NCBI GenBank assembly: GCA_030248215.1
Contig: JASANG010001414.1
Location: forward strand, 644,501 to 708,500
DNA: 64,000 nucleotides
Reading direction: 5' to 3'
Source: Enoplolaimus lenunculus
Taxonomy: Eukaryota > Nematoda > Enoplea > Enoplida > Thoracostomopsidae
The translations under genes and the position numbers were made by a program. The notes under the pieces are model-generated. The model saw only the letters and a list, made by a program, of their open reading frames with translations. It was not told the origin of the DNA and did not search any database. Positions 59,401 to 64,000 of the stretch are shown here, piece after piece (within the stretch, counting starts at the first letter, position 1; every line of letters begins with the position of its first letter).

Positions 59401-62400
59401 TAGCATAGTTTATAAGCCTAAATTAGGACTTTTTACAATATTTCACTAATTATTAATGTTAAAAGCAATATTATTTCAGCACTAAAGGATTTTTGGTGCG
59501 AGGAATTTGAATAAATAGTGTACAAACATCCAAAACCGATAATTGAATAGTTAGCTAATAGCTAATTTGCATATTAGCTTAATTGACAAGACAAAACTAG
59601 GACTTTTTAAATTATTCCAAAAATTATTAGAGTGGCTGAAGGGTTTTTGGATGCGAGGAATTTGAATAAATAGTTTACAAACGTCCAAAACCGATAATTG
59701 AATAGTTAGCTAATAGCTAATTTGCATAGCTTAATTGCTTACGTGCGTTCGAGCTTCGCTCAATAAATGTAGTCCCACTACGACTGGTAATATAATAGCT
59801 AAATGTTAAGTCAGGATAATCTTGAGTATTTATATTATAGAATTCTAAGATTTATAACAGAAAACTTGAGAAAGACTTTACGGTTGCTTTAAGTCAAACA
59901 TAGCTAATAGTTGAGTTGCAGATACATGACTTATATAAGTGGACCTTATACTTAAATCGAATTCAAACTTATTTAGTCTGGCAACGGATTTAAACTTTAA
60001 AAGTCAAACAATTTAACACGAGCACAGGTTTCACTTATATAACTATCACACTGTAAAATAAGCACTAAAGGCTGTCAGCACAGTTTCTGCCGGCATCAAC
60101 TGAACTGGCAAGCAAAATAAACTGGCCCATGTTACTTTTAGAGCCGTCCCGGTTTCTGGCGGGTCTGTAATAGAGTAGGCTTATATTCTAGATTACATTT
60201 TTTGCTTAGGCTTAAGCTTAGGCTTAGGAATACGCTTTTGCAACGCTTAGGCTAATAGGCTTAGCCTTAGGAATACGCTTAATCTACTGTTACGGCCCTA
60301 AAAGTAACATTGGCCAATAAACTTATTGAGAACCTTTGATGTAAAGACAAATATGTGCTTTAGAGTCAAAACGCCACTTAAGACATGTTTCTGCAACCCA
60401 GCCACGGACTGTTTCAGGTACAATAATGCATCGTGGAATGGCATCTGGAGTGTTTGTAATTGTTGACCGACTGCCTCAACAACAATATCAAGAAGGCGAC
60501 TATCGCCGGCGTCCGTTCCTTCAAAACGATTATGATGTTGCGCACGTCGACGCAAATAATGCAAAGCCACGTACGCTTAAGCGATTATTCGGTGTAATAA
60601 AGGGGAAAACTTTAATGCATGAAACGTACCTTAGTTTGGTGCTGTAAATATTAACCCTTTCTCACATAAATATTTTGTATTTCCCTTGACACCTACTTTT
60701 ATGTTAGGATTCGAACTCCAATGACTGGATTGGGAGGCGTATACCATCACCACTCAGCTATAGGAGCTTGACGCTCGAGCCCGAGGGGGTTCTCAAGTCT
60801 TGTGGTGATTTAGTACTATGTATACGTGTTGCAATTGTTAAACACGGTGCGATATGTATTATTTAACGTATATTCACTGCGCTGAGTTGCCTATAGGCAA
60901 CTCAATGTGAGAAGGAGTTAATATTTGCAGTCAATGTTCTGTTTACAGTAGTTTTACGTCAAGAAACAAAGCCCTTATGTCTTACTGTAGACCGTAATTT
61001 AATTTCAGGCGGACAGCATACAGTGATTGTTGACAAAGGTAAAGTTTGCATCGCTCATCCGTTATTCGTTGGTGTGTTCACGTTTCTGGCGTTGTTATGT
61101 CTCGCTGAAGCCGGCGTTGTTGTAGCGTATTTTTGGAACAAATTTGGCCCACACGTCCGTAAGCGAAATCGTCGTTTACTTGAGCCGACAGGAACGATAC
61201 GAACCGACGCTAGTTTGCTGACTTGCTCTCGAGGTAAGCAATGCTAGGTGTGACAAATTTTATCCGACGATGTTCTACAAGACGTGATAGCCGCCTAGCG
61301 GTCGTGCATAAAGGTCAGTTGAACGGTGACGGTAAAATACCTCTCATTCGCGAGCCTTGAGGTTCGAATCCTGTATAAAATTAGATCTCAGATAAAATAG
61401 AAAATATTCCCGCGATAACCGTTTAAACTACTAAACTTTTTCCAAATTTCCAGAAACCATGGGTCAACAACGACGTCCAAAAACACCGATGAACAATTCA
61501 ATATATCCGGCGACAACGCTGAATTCGGATCCGCTCGATATGATTGCGAACACGTCGCAGACAAGAGGCGGCCCTGATGACAGGACTAGCACCAGGCTAA
61601 ATTTCCGCCGTAAAGGAGGTCCAGGGTCGGACACTGATAGCGCTGGCAACCACTATCACGATATTAACCGATCGACGCTAAATCCTGGAGGAACAATGGT
61701 GTCTCAGACAAGCTCGCGTCACAGTCGCCAAGCTGCTAAGGGGCCAAGTTCTAGAGGAGATCTAAATTCGTTGCGCTCTACAGTCACTCGAGAGAGTCAT
61801 TACAGAACTGGTACGATGTTGAGTGGCGCAACAGGTAGCGATCGTGGGGTGCCGGCGAAACGAACTTCCACTCGGCCTAGCAACCTTCAGGGTGGGATAT
61901 GTGGGATGGAACCAGGGTTGTCGTCTCAGGAAGGCGATACCCGGCGACAAAGTAGCCATTCGTCAATTTATGGGGTAAGAGATAATAGGCCTGGGTCAGT
62001 ACTTGGCCGAACGCGTGGGCCTAAGCTACCAGCAGACCAATCAACGGAACCAGAGTATGGCAGAAGACCTCCAGCAAACAACGAACGTAATGCGACGTCG
62101 TCCAAATATCATTCAGGTCGGGTGCACAAGGTAACTGCTGAAATTTCCACCCCAAAGAATGATAATTTCGCGTCAAATATACCGGTAAAAGGAGCAACCA
62201 CAAACGGACCTTCTCTTGTTTCGCTTAGAGGTATGACTTTACCTGCGAAATCGTCAGTTGACTCGCAACACAGCCCTCAAGATATATCGAGCTGTAGCAG
62301 TAGTATTAATTCGCTTGGAAGTCGAAAATCAAACAGTTCATCGTCGCAACTGATACCTGACGCTGAGAATGGTAACAAACATGGAAAACAAATTGGCAAT

Positions 62401-63429
62401 CACAACAATAACAATAATAATATTAATAATAATAATAATAAAATAAATAAAAATAAAAACCAAACAAACCCAAATGGTTGTAATGATGACAACCCAACGT
62501 ATTCTGGAGATAGTGCAGCGAGCACGTTAGATGCAAAATCAGCTCTGGCTGCAGGAGTTTCGCTAGCTACAAGCGGAAGCAGTAGTGATAATAGCAACGA
62601 TCAGCTACAGCCACATCCGGTCCGGCGGAACGCTCATCCCAGACTTCAAAATCTAGACAGCTCAGCATCCAATAACTGCCCAGACTACAGCCAACGAACA
62701 GCCGCTCGCCTGGATCCTAAACGAATTCTCGATCACAACAGCGGCGGCACGCATCACGAAAACAATCCTAGCTATTTTGGTGCCGGACCGTCTTCAGCTT
62801 GCTACTCGTCAAACGTGCCGCTTCCCTCTAGACTTTCCGCCGCTAGCCAGCCAATTAACACAAATGCTGGCATTGTGCCAGCGAGCAGTGTACTTTCAAC
62901 GACAACAAGCGATTATTCTACAGCATCTAAACGTCACGTTCACTTCAAGCCGCCGTTAGATCGAATTCAAGAATGCTCAAACGAACATTCGTTGAGTTCA
63001 ACATTACTCAAGCCGCCAGGACTTGGTCCTAGCGGGACTTCAGGACTAGCGACAGTTTCGAACTCAGCTGGAGCCGGAAATCACCGAGGCTTACCGTCTG
63101 TGGTAACGAAAAAGGCTTCAAAATCGGATCAGAGAACCGGCAGTAGTTTTGACGCTACAACCGCTAGCGGAACAATAGTTGGTGCTGACATCGATGAGTT
63201 AATGCAAAGCGGCAGTGATTCTCAAGCTACAACGGAAAACAGCACATTAGACGGAGGAACGAACCTAATCAAAACAACTTCACCAACCCCTCGAAGTTAC
63301 GATGGCAAGGGGGGTACCAGAGCAACAAACGGACGATACAAAAGCACAGGAGTGATCGGTGGAGGACTTTGGGATATGGCACATGATATTCAACGACGAG
63401 TTCATGGATTCAGGGCGTCTAAGCGATAG
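33725..63429 (+). CDS. NOAH/NompA-type PAN and ZP domain transmembrane protein (23 exons, 2,473 residues)
   Basis: Apical matrix protein of the NOAH-1/NOAH-2 (C. elegans) and NompA (Drosophila) type, a family that links epidermis and sensory cells to cuticle. Exons sum to 7,422 nt with every phase matching. Order by residue: signal peptide 1-18; seven PAN modules, about 24-117, 119-211, 212-305, 306-399, 400-490, 491-581, 582-672; ZP-N from about 676 (CHYSGARITVKFDD) to 778; Asn/Arg/Gly/Ser-rich linker to about 1460; ZP-C about 1466-1600 with conserved Cys; furin site GRKRRRKR ending at 1601; transmembrane helix about 1758-1783; cytosolic tail to 2473. Known for ZP proteins: furin cleavage releases the ectodomain for polymerisation. 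The module set and order identify the family, but I cannot decide noah-1 from noah-2. It is much larger than worm relatives (about 1,000 residues as I recall), mainly from the linker and tail. Confidence 0.9.
33780..35293. other. PAN/ZP intron 1: mostly unrecognised, with repeat ends
   Basis: Contains a fragment with CGACCCGAATAAGAGGG (34753 on) and, at 35225-35293, TATCCGTTTCCG-type repeat ending TTACGCCTTG. A 98-residue minus-strand open frame at 34348-34644 has no recognisable domain. Confidence 0.4.
35302..35474. mobile_element. hAT-like MITE at the exon 2 splice acceptor
   Basis: Ends CAATGGCGGATCC and GGATCCGCCACTA (inverted), 173 bp, flanked by exact 8-bp duplications TGCGGCAG (35294-35301 and 35475-35482). 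The right duplication supplies the AG immediately before exon 2. Confidence 0.85.
35483..35622 (+). CDS. PAN/ZP gene exon 2 (PAN 1, first part)
   Basis: Encodes VDVLGQCGTGNHTTFLRSNG to QCGKLCTDNR, the first half of a PAN module. Its acceptor AG lies in a target duplication left by a hAT-like MITE. Donor AGAgtaaat, phase 0. Confidence 0.82.
35653..35817 (+). mobile_element. CCCGTAGCC-type MITE, copy 5 (PAN/ZP intron 2)
   Basis: GGGCCCGTAGCCGGAGGGG left, GCTGGCTACGGG right; begins 30 bp after exon 2. Confidence 0.7.
36226..36382 (+). CDS. PAN/ZP gene exon 3 (PAN 1, second part)
   Basis: DDNGRPVTCNSYEYSISNGRC then VLSS and AFYQKICIS. Acceptor gtattcag; donor AGCTgtatgt, phase 1. Confidence 0.87.
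36455..36672. mobile_element. GCGCTAT inverted-repeat element (PAN/ZP intron 3)
   Basis: Ends TTGCGCTAT and ATAGCGCAA, with GTCCGTCAC/GTGACGGAC arms. Related pieces at 44372-44450, 47793-48010 and 56850-56945. Confidence 0.6.
36741..37033 (+). repeat. 42-bp minisatellite, seven units (PAN/ZP intron 3)
   Basis: Unit contains GGATCAAAGAGGACGGAATC then GATGAGAATTTGATTTAA. Units alternate mainly at A/G in the first GGGATC/GGAATC. Stops in the forward frames show it is not coding. Confidence 0.9.
37665..38015. repeat. Foldback repeat family (end of PAN/ZP intron 3)
   Basis: Arms with GTGTGCAACTGG and CCAGTTGCACACTCTTG, the last about 30 bp before exon 4. Confidence 0.45.
38039..38112 (+). CDS. 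PAN/ZP gene exon 4 (PAN 2, first part)
   Basis: PEVCSSPFSFERFPQHVLVG then FALE. Closely resembles the start of PAN 4 (TCSSQPAFERIPQRVLVGHS), so PAN 2 and PAN 4 are recent paralogues. A foldback repeat ends close to its acceptor. Confidence 0.87.
38265..38430 (+). repeat. 54-bp tandem repeat, three units (PAN/ZP intron 4)
   Basis: Unit contains TTTTAATCGCTTATGCATCT and CTTCAAGATGATTGGCTA. Length is a multiple of three and one frame stays open (RLCILLFKMIGYQKRHFN repeated). Confidence 0.85.
38588..38988. mobile_element. TACTTAAGTAA palindromic element, interrupted by a MITE
   Basis: Left arm GCCTGGTTTTCTAAAATCCT then ACTTAAGTAC, right arm AAGTAAGATTTCAGAAATCC. The element at 38659-38854 sits inside it. 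Confidence 0.6.
38659..38854 (+). mobile_element. TTAGGC-bearing MITE, TTACTTT subtype, nested (PAN/ZP intron 4)
   Basis: AGCCAATGTTACTTTAAGGG left and CCCCTTAAAGTAACATGGGCC-type right end; duplications TTAAAAAG and GTAAAAAG. Same CCTAAG core but different sub-terminal sequence, so a second subfamily. Confidence 0.85.
39103..39310 (+). CDS. PAN/ZP gene exon 5 (PAN 2, second part)
   Basis: SLSECLASCLEV, DCRSTMYYYETGECILN and GFIVDYFENHCAG. Donor GGATgtatgt, phase 1. The 3' end of this exon is copied several times in the following intron. Confidence 0.9.
39270..39985 (+). repeat. Degenerating tandem copies of the exon 5 3' end
   Basis: The last ~40 nt of exon 5 plus about 130 nt of intron recur roughly every 170 bp, four or five times, with divergence growing away from the exon. 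Copy 2 (39416-39474) keeps TTTTGAAAATCATTGCGCTG then GATgtatgt and a TTTTTAG in front. Confidence 0.8.
40047..40174 (+). CDS. PAN/ZP gene exon 6 (PAN 3, first part)
   Basis: QCYPPEIAQYLVTVGVELAG to MCQHFCDVDQ. Acceptor atttttag; donor CAGgtaaaa, phase 0. Confidence 0.87.
40207..40393 (-). mobile_element. TTAGGC-bearing MITE (PAN/ZP intron 6)
   Basis: AGCCCATGTACGGATCAGAG left, GTTCTTTACATTGGC right, 32 bp after exon 6. Confidence 0.8.
40897..41050 (+). CDS. PAN/ZP gene exon 7 (PAN 3, second part)
   Basis: NGSGQLFSCKSFSYDSIRRQ, CYLSNDRAEPYG and VSYYEKTCFS. Donor TCAGgtaaac, phase 1. Confidence 0.88.
41160..41600. mobile_element. CCCATATTCTCAAATG MITE interrupted by a TTAGGC MITE (PAN/ZP intron 7)
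   Basis: CTCGTATTCTGAAATGTTTG left, AAGTGTTTAAGAATATGAGG right; split by the next entry. Confidence 0.7.
41201..41415 (+). mobile_element. TTAGGC-bearing MITE, TTACTTT subtype, nested
   Basis: GGCCAATGTTACTTTAAGGG left and CTTAAAGTACAATGGGCC right, exact 8-bp duplications TAGTTTGT on both sides. Confidence 0.9.
42016..42191 (+). CDS. PAN/ZP gene exon 8 (PAN 4, first part)
   Basis: APQTCSSQPAFERIPQRVLV, LSDCLNQCLAAV and FTCRSVMYYYET. Acceptor aatttcag; donor ACGgtacgt, phase 0. Confidence 0.9.
42401..42598 (-). mobile_element. TTAGGC-bearing MITE (PAN/ZP intron 8)
   Basis: AGCCTCATGTAAAGATCATG left, GTTCTATACATTGGC right, duplications CCAAATTT. The two ends belong to different sub-types (AAAGATCA and ATAGAAC), suggesting mixed copies. 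Confidence 0.85.
43048..43153 (+). CDS. PAN/ZP gene exon 9 (PAN 4, second part)
   Basis: GECILNEATRQQQQHLFSPD then TQGYRVDYFDNNCFQ. Donor CAAGgtaggg, phase 1. Confidence 0.9.
43437..43576 (-). repeat. About 43-bp tandem repeat with CCTAAACC/CCTAAGCC (PAN/ZP intron 9)
   Basis: Units AAGTCTAAATCAAAACCTAA then ACCAAAACCTAAGCC. Telomere-like but not a clean TTAGGC array and without MITE ends. Confidence 0.75.
43669..43789 (+). CDS. PAN/ZP gene exon 10 (PAN 5, first part)
   Basis: ESNGCSSPNEDRVYIKVHNT to LSVLDCLKR. Acceptor ggttttag; donor CGgtaaat, phase 2. Confidence 0.86.
44478..44726. mobile_element. ACACTGTAAATTCC MITE, copy 3 (PAN/ZP intron 10)
   Basis: AACACTGTTAATTGCAATGAG left, CTCGCTGAAATTTACTGT right; ends about 54 bp before exon 11. 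Confidence 0.65.
44781..44932 (+). CDS. PAN/ZP gene exon 11 (PAN 5, second part)
   Basis: CTAETSFVCRSVEYSGTGVC, SMSYLENG and DYFEAVCVS. Acceptor aatttcag; donor TCAGgtcagc, phase 1. Confidence 0.87.
45611..45752 (+). CDS. PAN/ZP gene exon 12 (PAN 6, first part)
   Basis: GAPTCIGRQYAFQLRPDKEY to VARCLSMCLKASSTQ. Donor AAgtaaac, phase 2. Confidence 0.87.
45800..46228. mobile_element. CCCATATTCTCAAATG MITE interrupted by a TTAGGC MITE (PAN/ZP intron 12)
   Basis: Only the internal GTTACCCGTTG piece is seen on the left, while AGTTGGTGACAGGCCTTGTG to GCATTTGAGAATATG is on the right. Confidence 0.55.
45844..46040 (+). mobile_element. TTAGGC-bearing MITE, nested (PAN/ZP intron 12)
   Basis: GGCTCATGTATAGAAACACGG-type left and GTTCTATACTTGAGCC right; duplications CCCGTTGG and CCAGTTGG. 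Core has several perfect CCTAAG units. Confidence 0.85.
46635..46765 (+). CDS. PAN/ZP gene exon 13 (PAN 6, second part)
   Basis: KCLSVNYDQPTSTCQLNTES to GSDYYENECTE. Donor GAAGgtgagt, phase 1. Confidence 0.87.
46795..46940 (-). mobile_element. TTAGGC-bearing MITE, degenerate (PAN/ZP intron 13)
   Basis: GAAGCTTTAGACTATTTTTTAG and GAAGCTTAGGTTTAGG body; ends poorly kept. Confidence 0.55.
47246..47518 (+). CDS. PAN/ZP gene exon 14 (PAN 7, single exon)
   Basis: KSRCNYNKASTGQRLQ, LPECKAKCDASHAFVCRSLS, DQVCELSDADSS and SEYYEKRACSG. The only PAN module not split by an intron. The start rests on acceptor ttttcgacag and alignment with the other modules; the frame is open upstream to 47092, so an earlier acceptor (47113) would add 44 residues. 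Donor ATGCgtacgt, phase 1. Confidence 0.82.
47560..47705 (-). mobile_element. TTAGGC-bearing MITE (PAN/ZP intron 14)
   Basis: GGCCCATGTAAAGATCAAGG left, GTTCTTTACATTGACC right, 41 bp after exon 14; target duplications not clear. Confidence 0.8.
48165..50360 (+). repeat. 144-bp satellite array, about 15 units (PAN/ZP intron 14)
   Basis: Units are nearly identical from 48571 on, at exact 144-bp spacing. Each has two small hairpins, CTCC(TGTAAAC)GGAG and CGTCC(TTAAAC)GGACG, and the motif GTCGTAGTTCGCTAAATGTC. Units alternate at one site (TTTGACTTT or TTTGGCTTT). Units near 48350-48560 are shortened by many single-base losses. Confidence 0.95.
51195..51388 (+). CDS. PAN/ZP gene exon 15 (ZP-N, first part)
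   Basis: LETTCHYSGARITVKFDDAK, RNHFDGCREDFQNALVATLE and NERCGGVRR. Start of the ZP domain, with its first conserved Cys. Acceptor cgtttcag. Confidence 0.9.
51818..52186. mobile_element. TACTTAAGTAA palindromic element (PAN/ZP intron 15)
   Basis: GCTGGGTTGCTGAAACCTTA left, ATTTCAGAAACTCAGCC right, internal ACTTAAGTA palindromes. Confidence 0.65.
52230..52351 (+). CDS. PAN/ZP gene exon 16 (ZP-N, second part)
   Basis: SSRHFSYVVVVQTNSVGFPG, DQLFNVSCFYEQP: the YxVxVQxN strand and Cys-Phe-Tyr end of a ZP-N fold. Donor AGgtaagt, phase 2. Confidence 0.9.
52922..55077 (+). CDS. PAN/ZP gene exon 17 (low-complexity ZP linker and start of ZP-C)
   Basis: A 2,156-nt open exon. It starts SLNPNAPFQSGSDPSTENRI, carries a polyAsn run coded by AAC repeats (53150-53405), then long Arg/Asn/Gly/Gln/Thr-rich imperfect repeats (such as NNGRGTGRDRPG and NDRRVNSRQQGT). 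It ends with ZP-C sequence RADASVILELLRDGRPVTAV and EKITIRWKLREP. Opposite-strand open frames in this exon are shadows of the repeats. Acceptor attgtttag; donor CCGAgtaagt. Confidence 0.88.
53150..53405 (+). repeat. (AAC)n tract coding polyasparagine in exon 17
   Basis: AAC repeats broken by CGT/CGC (Arg) and AGC (Ser) codons. In frame with the ZP gene, coding runs of up to about 24 Asn. Confidence 0.95.
55240..55421 (-). mobile_element. TTAGGC-bearing MITE (PAN/ZP intron 17)
   Basis: CCCATGTAAAGGTCAGAGGC left, GTTCTATACATTGCC right, GCTTAGGCTTAGG core. Confidence 0.75.
55661..55754 (+). CDS. PAN/ZP gene exon 18 (ZP-C)
   Basis: PNIGFFVRECVAERLGGL then PPPPPLALIVDGG: the ZP-C Cys (VRECVA) and the strand before GCP. 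Acceptor gctttcag; donor GGgtatga. Confidence 0.9.
56359..56515 (+). CDS. PAN/ZP gene exon 19 (ZP-C)
   Basis: CPESGGDNAILTGSISREGQ, LTIFRFDGSKSVKITCEVDM and CLQTCNP: conserved GCP, F-R-F and C-x-V-x-x-C pattern of ZP-C. Donor CCAgtgagt. Confidence 0.92.
57044..57240. mobile_element. ACACTGCAAAA MITE, copy 2 (PAN/ZP intron 19)
   Basis: ACACTGCAAAAAACGGTGAG left and CTCACCATTTCTTGCAGTGT right. Confidence 0.75.
57565..57871 (+). CDS. PAN/ZP gene exon 20 (ZP-C end and furin site)
   Basis: TSCRIDGELHTSF, then the dibasic furin-type site GRKRRRKR, then an ectodomain stalk with FRPHFDAIPGSK and LPMNYVPFNYSGLPPVSLAR. Donor AAAGgtactg is weaker than the other donors and is duplicated 186 bases downstream. 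Confidence 0.85.
57842..58213 (+). repeat. 186-bp tandem duplication spanning the exon 20 donor
   Basis: Two copies (57842-58027, 58028-58213) each containing the last 30 nt of exon 20, the donor AAAGgtactg and about 150 nt of intron. Confidence 0.9.
58249..58322 (+). pseudogene. tRNA-like sequence, 74 nt (possible tRNA pseudogene)
   Basis: GACCAC and GTGGTC can pair as an acceptor stem, box A-like TGGTGTAACGG is present, GGTC-TGAACTC-GACC makes a 4-bp stem with 7-nt loop, and GAGGTTTGATTACC is near box B. D stem and T stem are imperfect and position 33 is not U, so not a working tRNA. Confidence 0.35.
58983..59790 (+). mobile_element. Element with 180-bp internal repeats, copy 2 (PAN/ZP intron 20)
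   Basis: TTGAGCGAAGCGAAACTCCG hairpin end, CCGTCCGTC tract, internal TAATTTGCATATTAGC units, and an end reading TAGTCCCACTACGACTGGTA. Flanked by a 42-bp direct repeat (58941-58982 and 59791-59832). Confidence 0.7.
60124..60316 (-). mobile_element. TTAGGC-bearing MITE, TTACTTT subtype (PAN/ZP intron 20)
   Basis: GGCCCATGTTACTTTTAGAG left and CTAAAAGTAACATTGGCC right, exact 8-bp duplications AATAAACT. Confidence 0.92.
60418..60591 (+). CDS. PAN/ZP gene exon 21 (extracellular stalk)
   Basis: GTIMHRGMASGVFVIVDRLP and following residues, juxtamembrane stalk. Acceptor gtttcag. Donor TTCGgtgtaa is chosen; an alternative donor at 60571 (CCACgtacgc) keeps the same phase and would remove seven residues. 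Confidence 0.75.
60651..60921 (-). mobile_element. TTAA-flanked MITE with tRNA-like module, copy 3 (PAN/ZP intron 21)
   Basis: Begins TTAACCCTTTCTCACAT, ends TGAGAAGGAGTTAA; the tRNA-like GGATTCGAACTCCA lies on the minus strand. Confidence 0.82.
61009..61233 (+). CDS. PAN/ZP gene exon 22 (transmembrane segment)
   Basis: GGQHTVIVDKGKVCIAHP, then hydrophobic LFVGVFTFLALLCLAEAG and VVVAYFW, then the basic stop-transfer KFGPHVRKRNRRL. Acceptor atttcag; donor CGAGgtaagc, phase 1. Confidence 0.9.
61265..61430 (+). mobile_element. tRNA-like MITE, partial copy (PAN/ZP intron 22)
   Basis: ACAAGACGTGATAGCC, GAGGTTCGAATCC and ATAAAATAGAAAATATTC are shared with full copies; the ends are eroded. Confidence 0.6.
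61454..63429 (+). CDS. PAN/ZP gene exon 23 (cytosolic tail and stop)
   Basis: One 1,976-nt open exon. It joins in phase as ETMGQQRRPKTP and encodes a Ser/Thr/Asn/Gly-rich, probably disordered tail with a polyAsn/Lys run near 62400-62460. It holds an RVxF-like KRHVHF at 62929-62946 and ends GVIGGGLWDMAHDIQRRVHG followed by FRASKR and TAG. The ATG at 61459 is internal, not a separate start, because the acceptor ttccag sits just before it and the phase fits. Confidence 0.87.
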
Positions 63430-63554
63430 TCTAACCAGTGATTTGATCGTCTTTTTTGGACTGATAGATGCCTTTTTAAGCATATTTAAGTGAGAAGGTT
63501 TGTTCATATTGTGGTTGAAAAGAATACTGAATAATTACTGAACTACTGACCGAT
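63430..63554 (+). other. 3' flank of the PAN/ZP gene
   Basis: No AATAAA is seen between the stop and the next repeat, so the transcript end is unknown. Confidence 0.4.
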
Positions 63555-63823
63555 GTTAGCCCCTTCTTAGATAGAGTTGACCCTGAACAACTCAGCGCAA
63601 TGTGTATATAATGAAATGAAGCACAATATGTATATCTATTACTACGCGTATACACAGTACAAAAAAGGCCACCGAATTGAGAGTCCCGTCCTGCTCGAAT
63701 GTCAACGTCCTATAATTTATTGATGATGGTAAATGCCTTTCACTCCAATCACCGGGGTTTTGAATCCTAGCATAAAAGAAGGTCTCGACAGTTGATATAA
63801 AAAGAATCATCATGCGCCAAAGG
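63555..63823 (+). mobile_element. tRNA-like MITE, diverged copy
   Basis: TAGCCCCTTCTTAGA left, GGTTTTGAATCCTAGCATAAAA box B region, CCAAAGGGGTAAT right. Confidence 0.65.
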
Positions 63824-63869
63824 GGTAATTATAAAGGCCTGCCCAGTGTCAGACAGAAGTCATGTGACT

Positions 63870-63935
63870 AAGAGACTGGCAGGCTTAGGTATAGGCTTAT
63901 GTTTAGGCTTAAGGTTTAGCCCTATGTTTAGTGGT
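63870..63935 (-). repeat. TTAGGC-like array fragment
   Basis: GGCTTAGGTATAGGCTTATG and following degenerate units; likely the body of another MITE. Confidence 0.5.
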
Positions 63936-64000
63936 ACTTTTTCTCACTTGCGTTATTTTCACGATATTTACCAAATATATGGTTGACTGATTTGGTTCTG

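Noticed and set aside
1-64000. LTR retrotransposons, retrovirus-like or Polinton elements
   Set aside because: No long direct terminal repeats with a polymerase, integrase or capsid reading frame were recognised on either strand.

Overview
The window looks like nuclear DNA of a nematode. It holds a complete cuticle collagen gene (nematode cuticle collagen N-terminal domain, Gly-X-Y blocks, Cys pairs, a [14 protein letters not shown]-terminus), a NOAH/NompA-type PAN + zona pellucida (ZP) cuticle-matrix gene, and many arrays of TTAGGC, the nematode telomere unit. Introns are long (up to 3.7 kb), AT-rich and packed with small DNA transposons, so the genome is repeat-rich with large introns. That would fit an early-branching lineage such as a mermithid, but this placement is inference.

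Layout. 1-8.5 kb: intergenic, holding short inverted-repeat transposons (MITEs), a 935-bp hAT-like element with 8-bp target duplications, and foldback repeats. 8.57-10.74 kb, minus strand: a two-exon PPP1R3-type glycogen-targeting subunit of protein phosphatase 1 (RVxF motif plus CBM21). 10.9-19.2 kb: repeats, including a (CAA)n block. 19.27-25.70 kb, plus strand: six-exon cuticle collagen, 270 residues. 25.7-33.7 kb: repeats. 33.725-63.429 kb, plus strand: one 23-exon gene for a predicted 2,473-residue membrane protein. Its order is signal peptide, seven PAN modules, ZP-N, a ~680-residue Asn/Arg/Gly/Ser-rich linker, ZP-C, furin site, transmembrane helix and a ~690-residue cytosolic tail. All splice phases agree, and the summed exons (7,422 nt) form one open frame ending in TAG. 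63.4-64 kb: repeats.

How the genes fit together. The collagen and the PAN/ZP protein are both expected products of the epidermis: one secreted into the cuticle, the other an apical matrix protein tethered to the cell. They lie about 8 kb apart on one strand. The PP1 targeting subunit belongs to glycogen metabolism and has no evident functional link, although the ZP protein's tail also carries an RVxF-like PP1-docking motif.

Most unusual features: (1) a MITE family (terminal repeats starting GGCC[C/A]ATGT, 8-bp target duplications) whose body is a TTAGGC array in fixed orientation, about 26 copies or fragments here and one in 9 of the 22 introns of the ZP gene; (2) a very large low-complexity insert between ZP-N and ZP-C; (3) a transposon inserted at a 3' splice site whose target duplication copies the acceptor AG; (4) a 144-bp satellite of about 15 units in an intron; (5) tandem duplications of exon ends that copy 5' splice sites; (6) a TTAA-flanked MITE family carrying a tRNA-like module. 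No rRNA, CRISPR, LTR element or retrovirus-like element was recognised.
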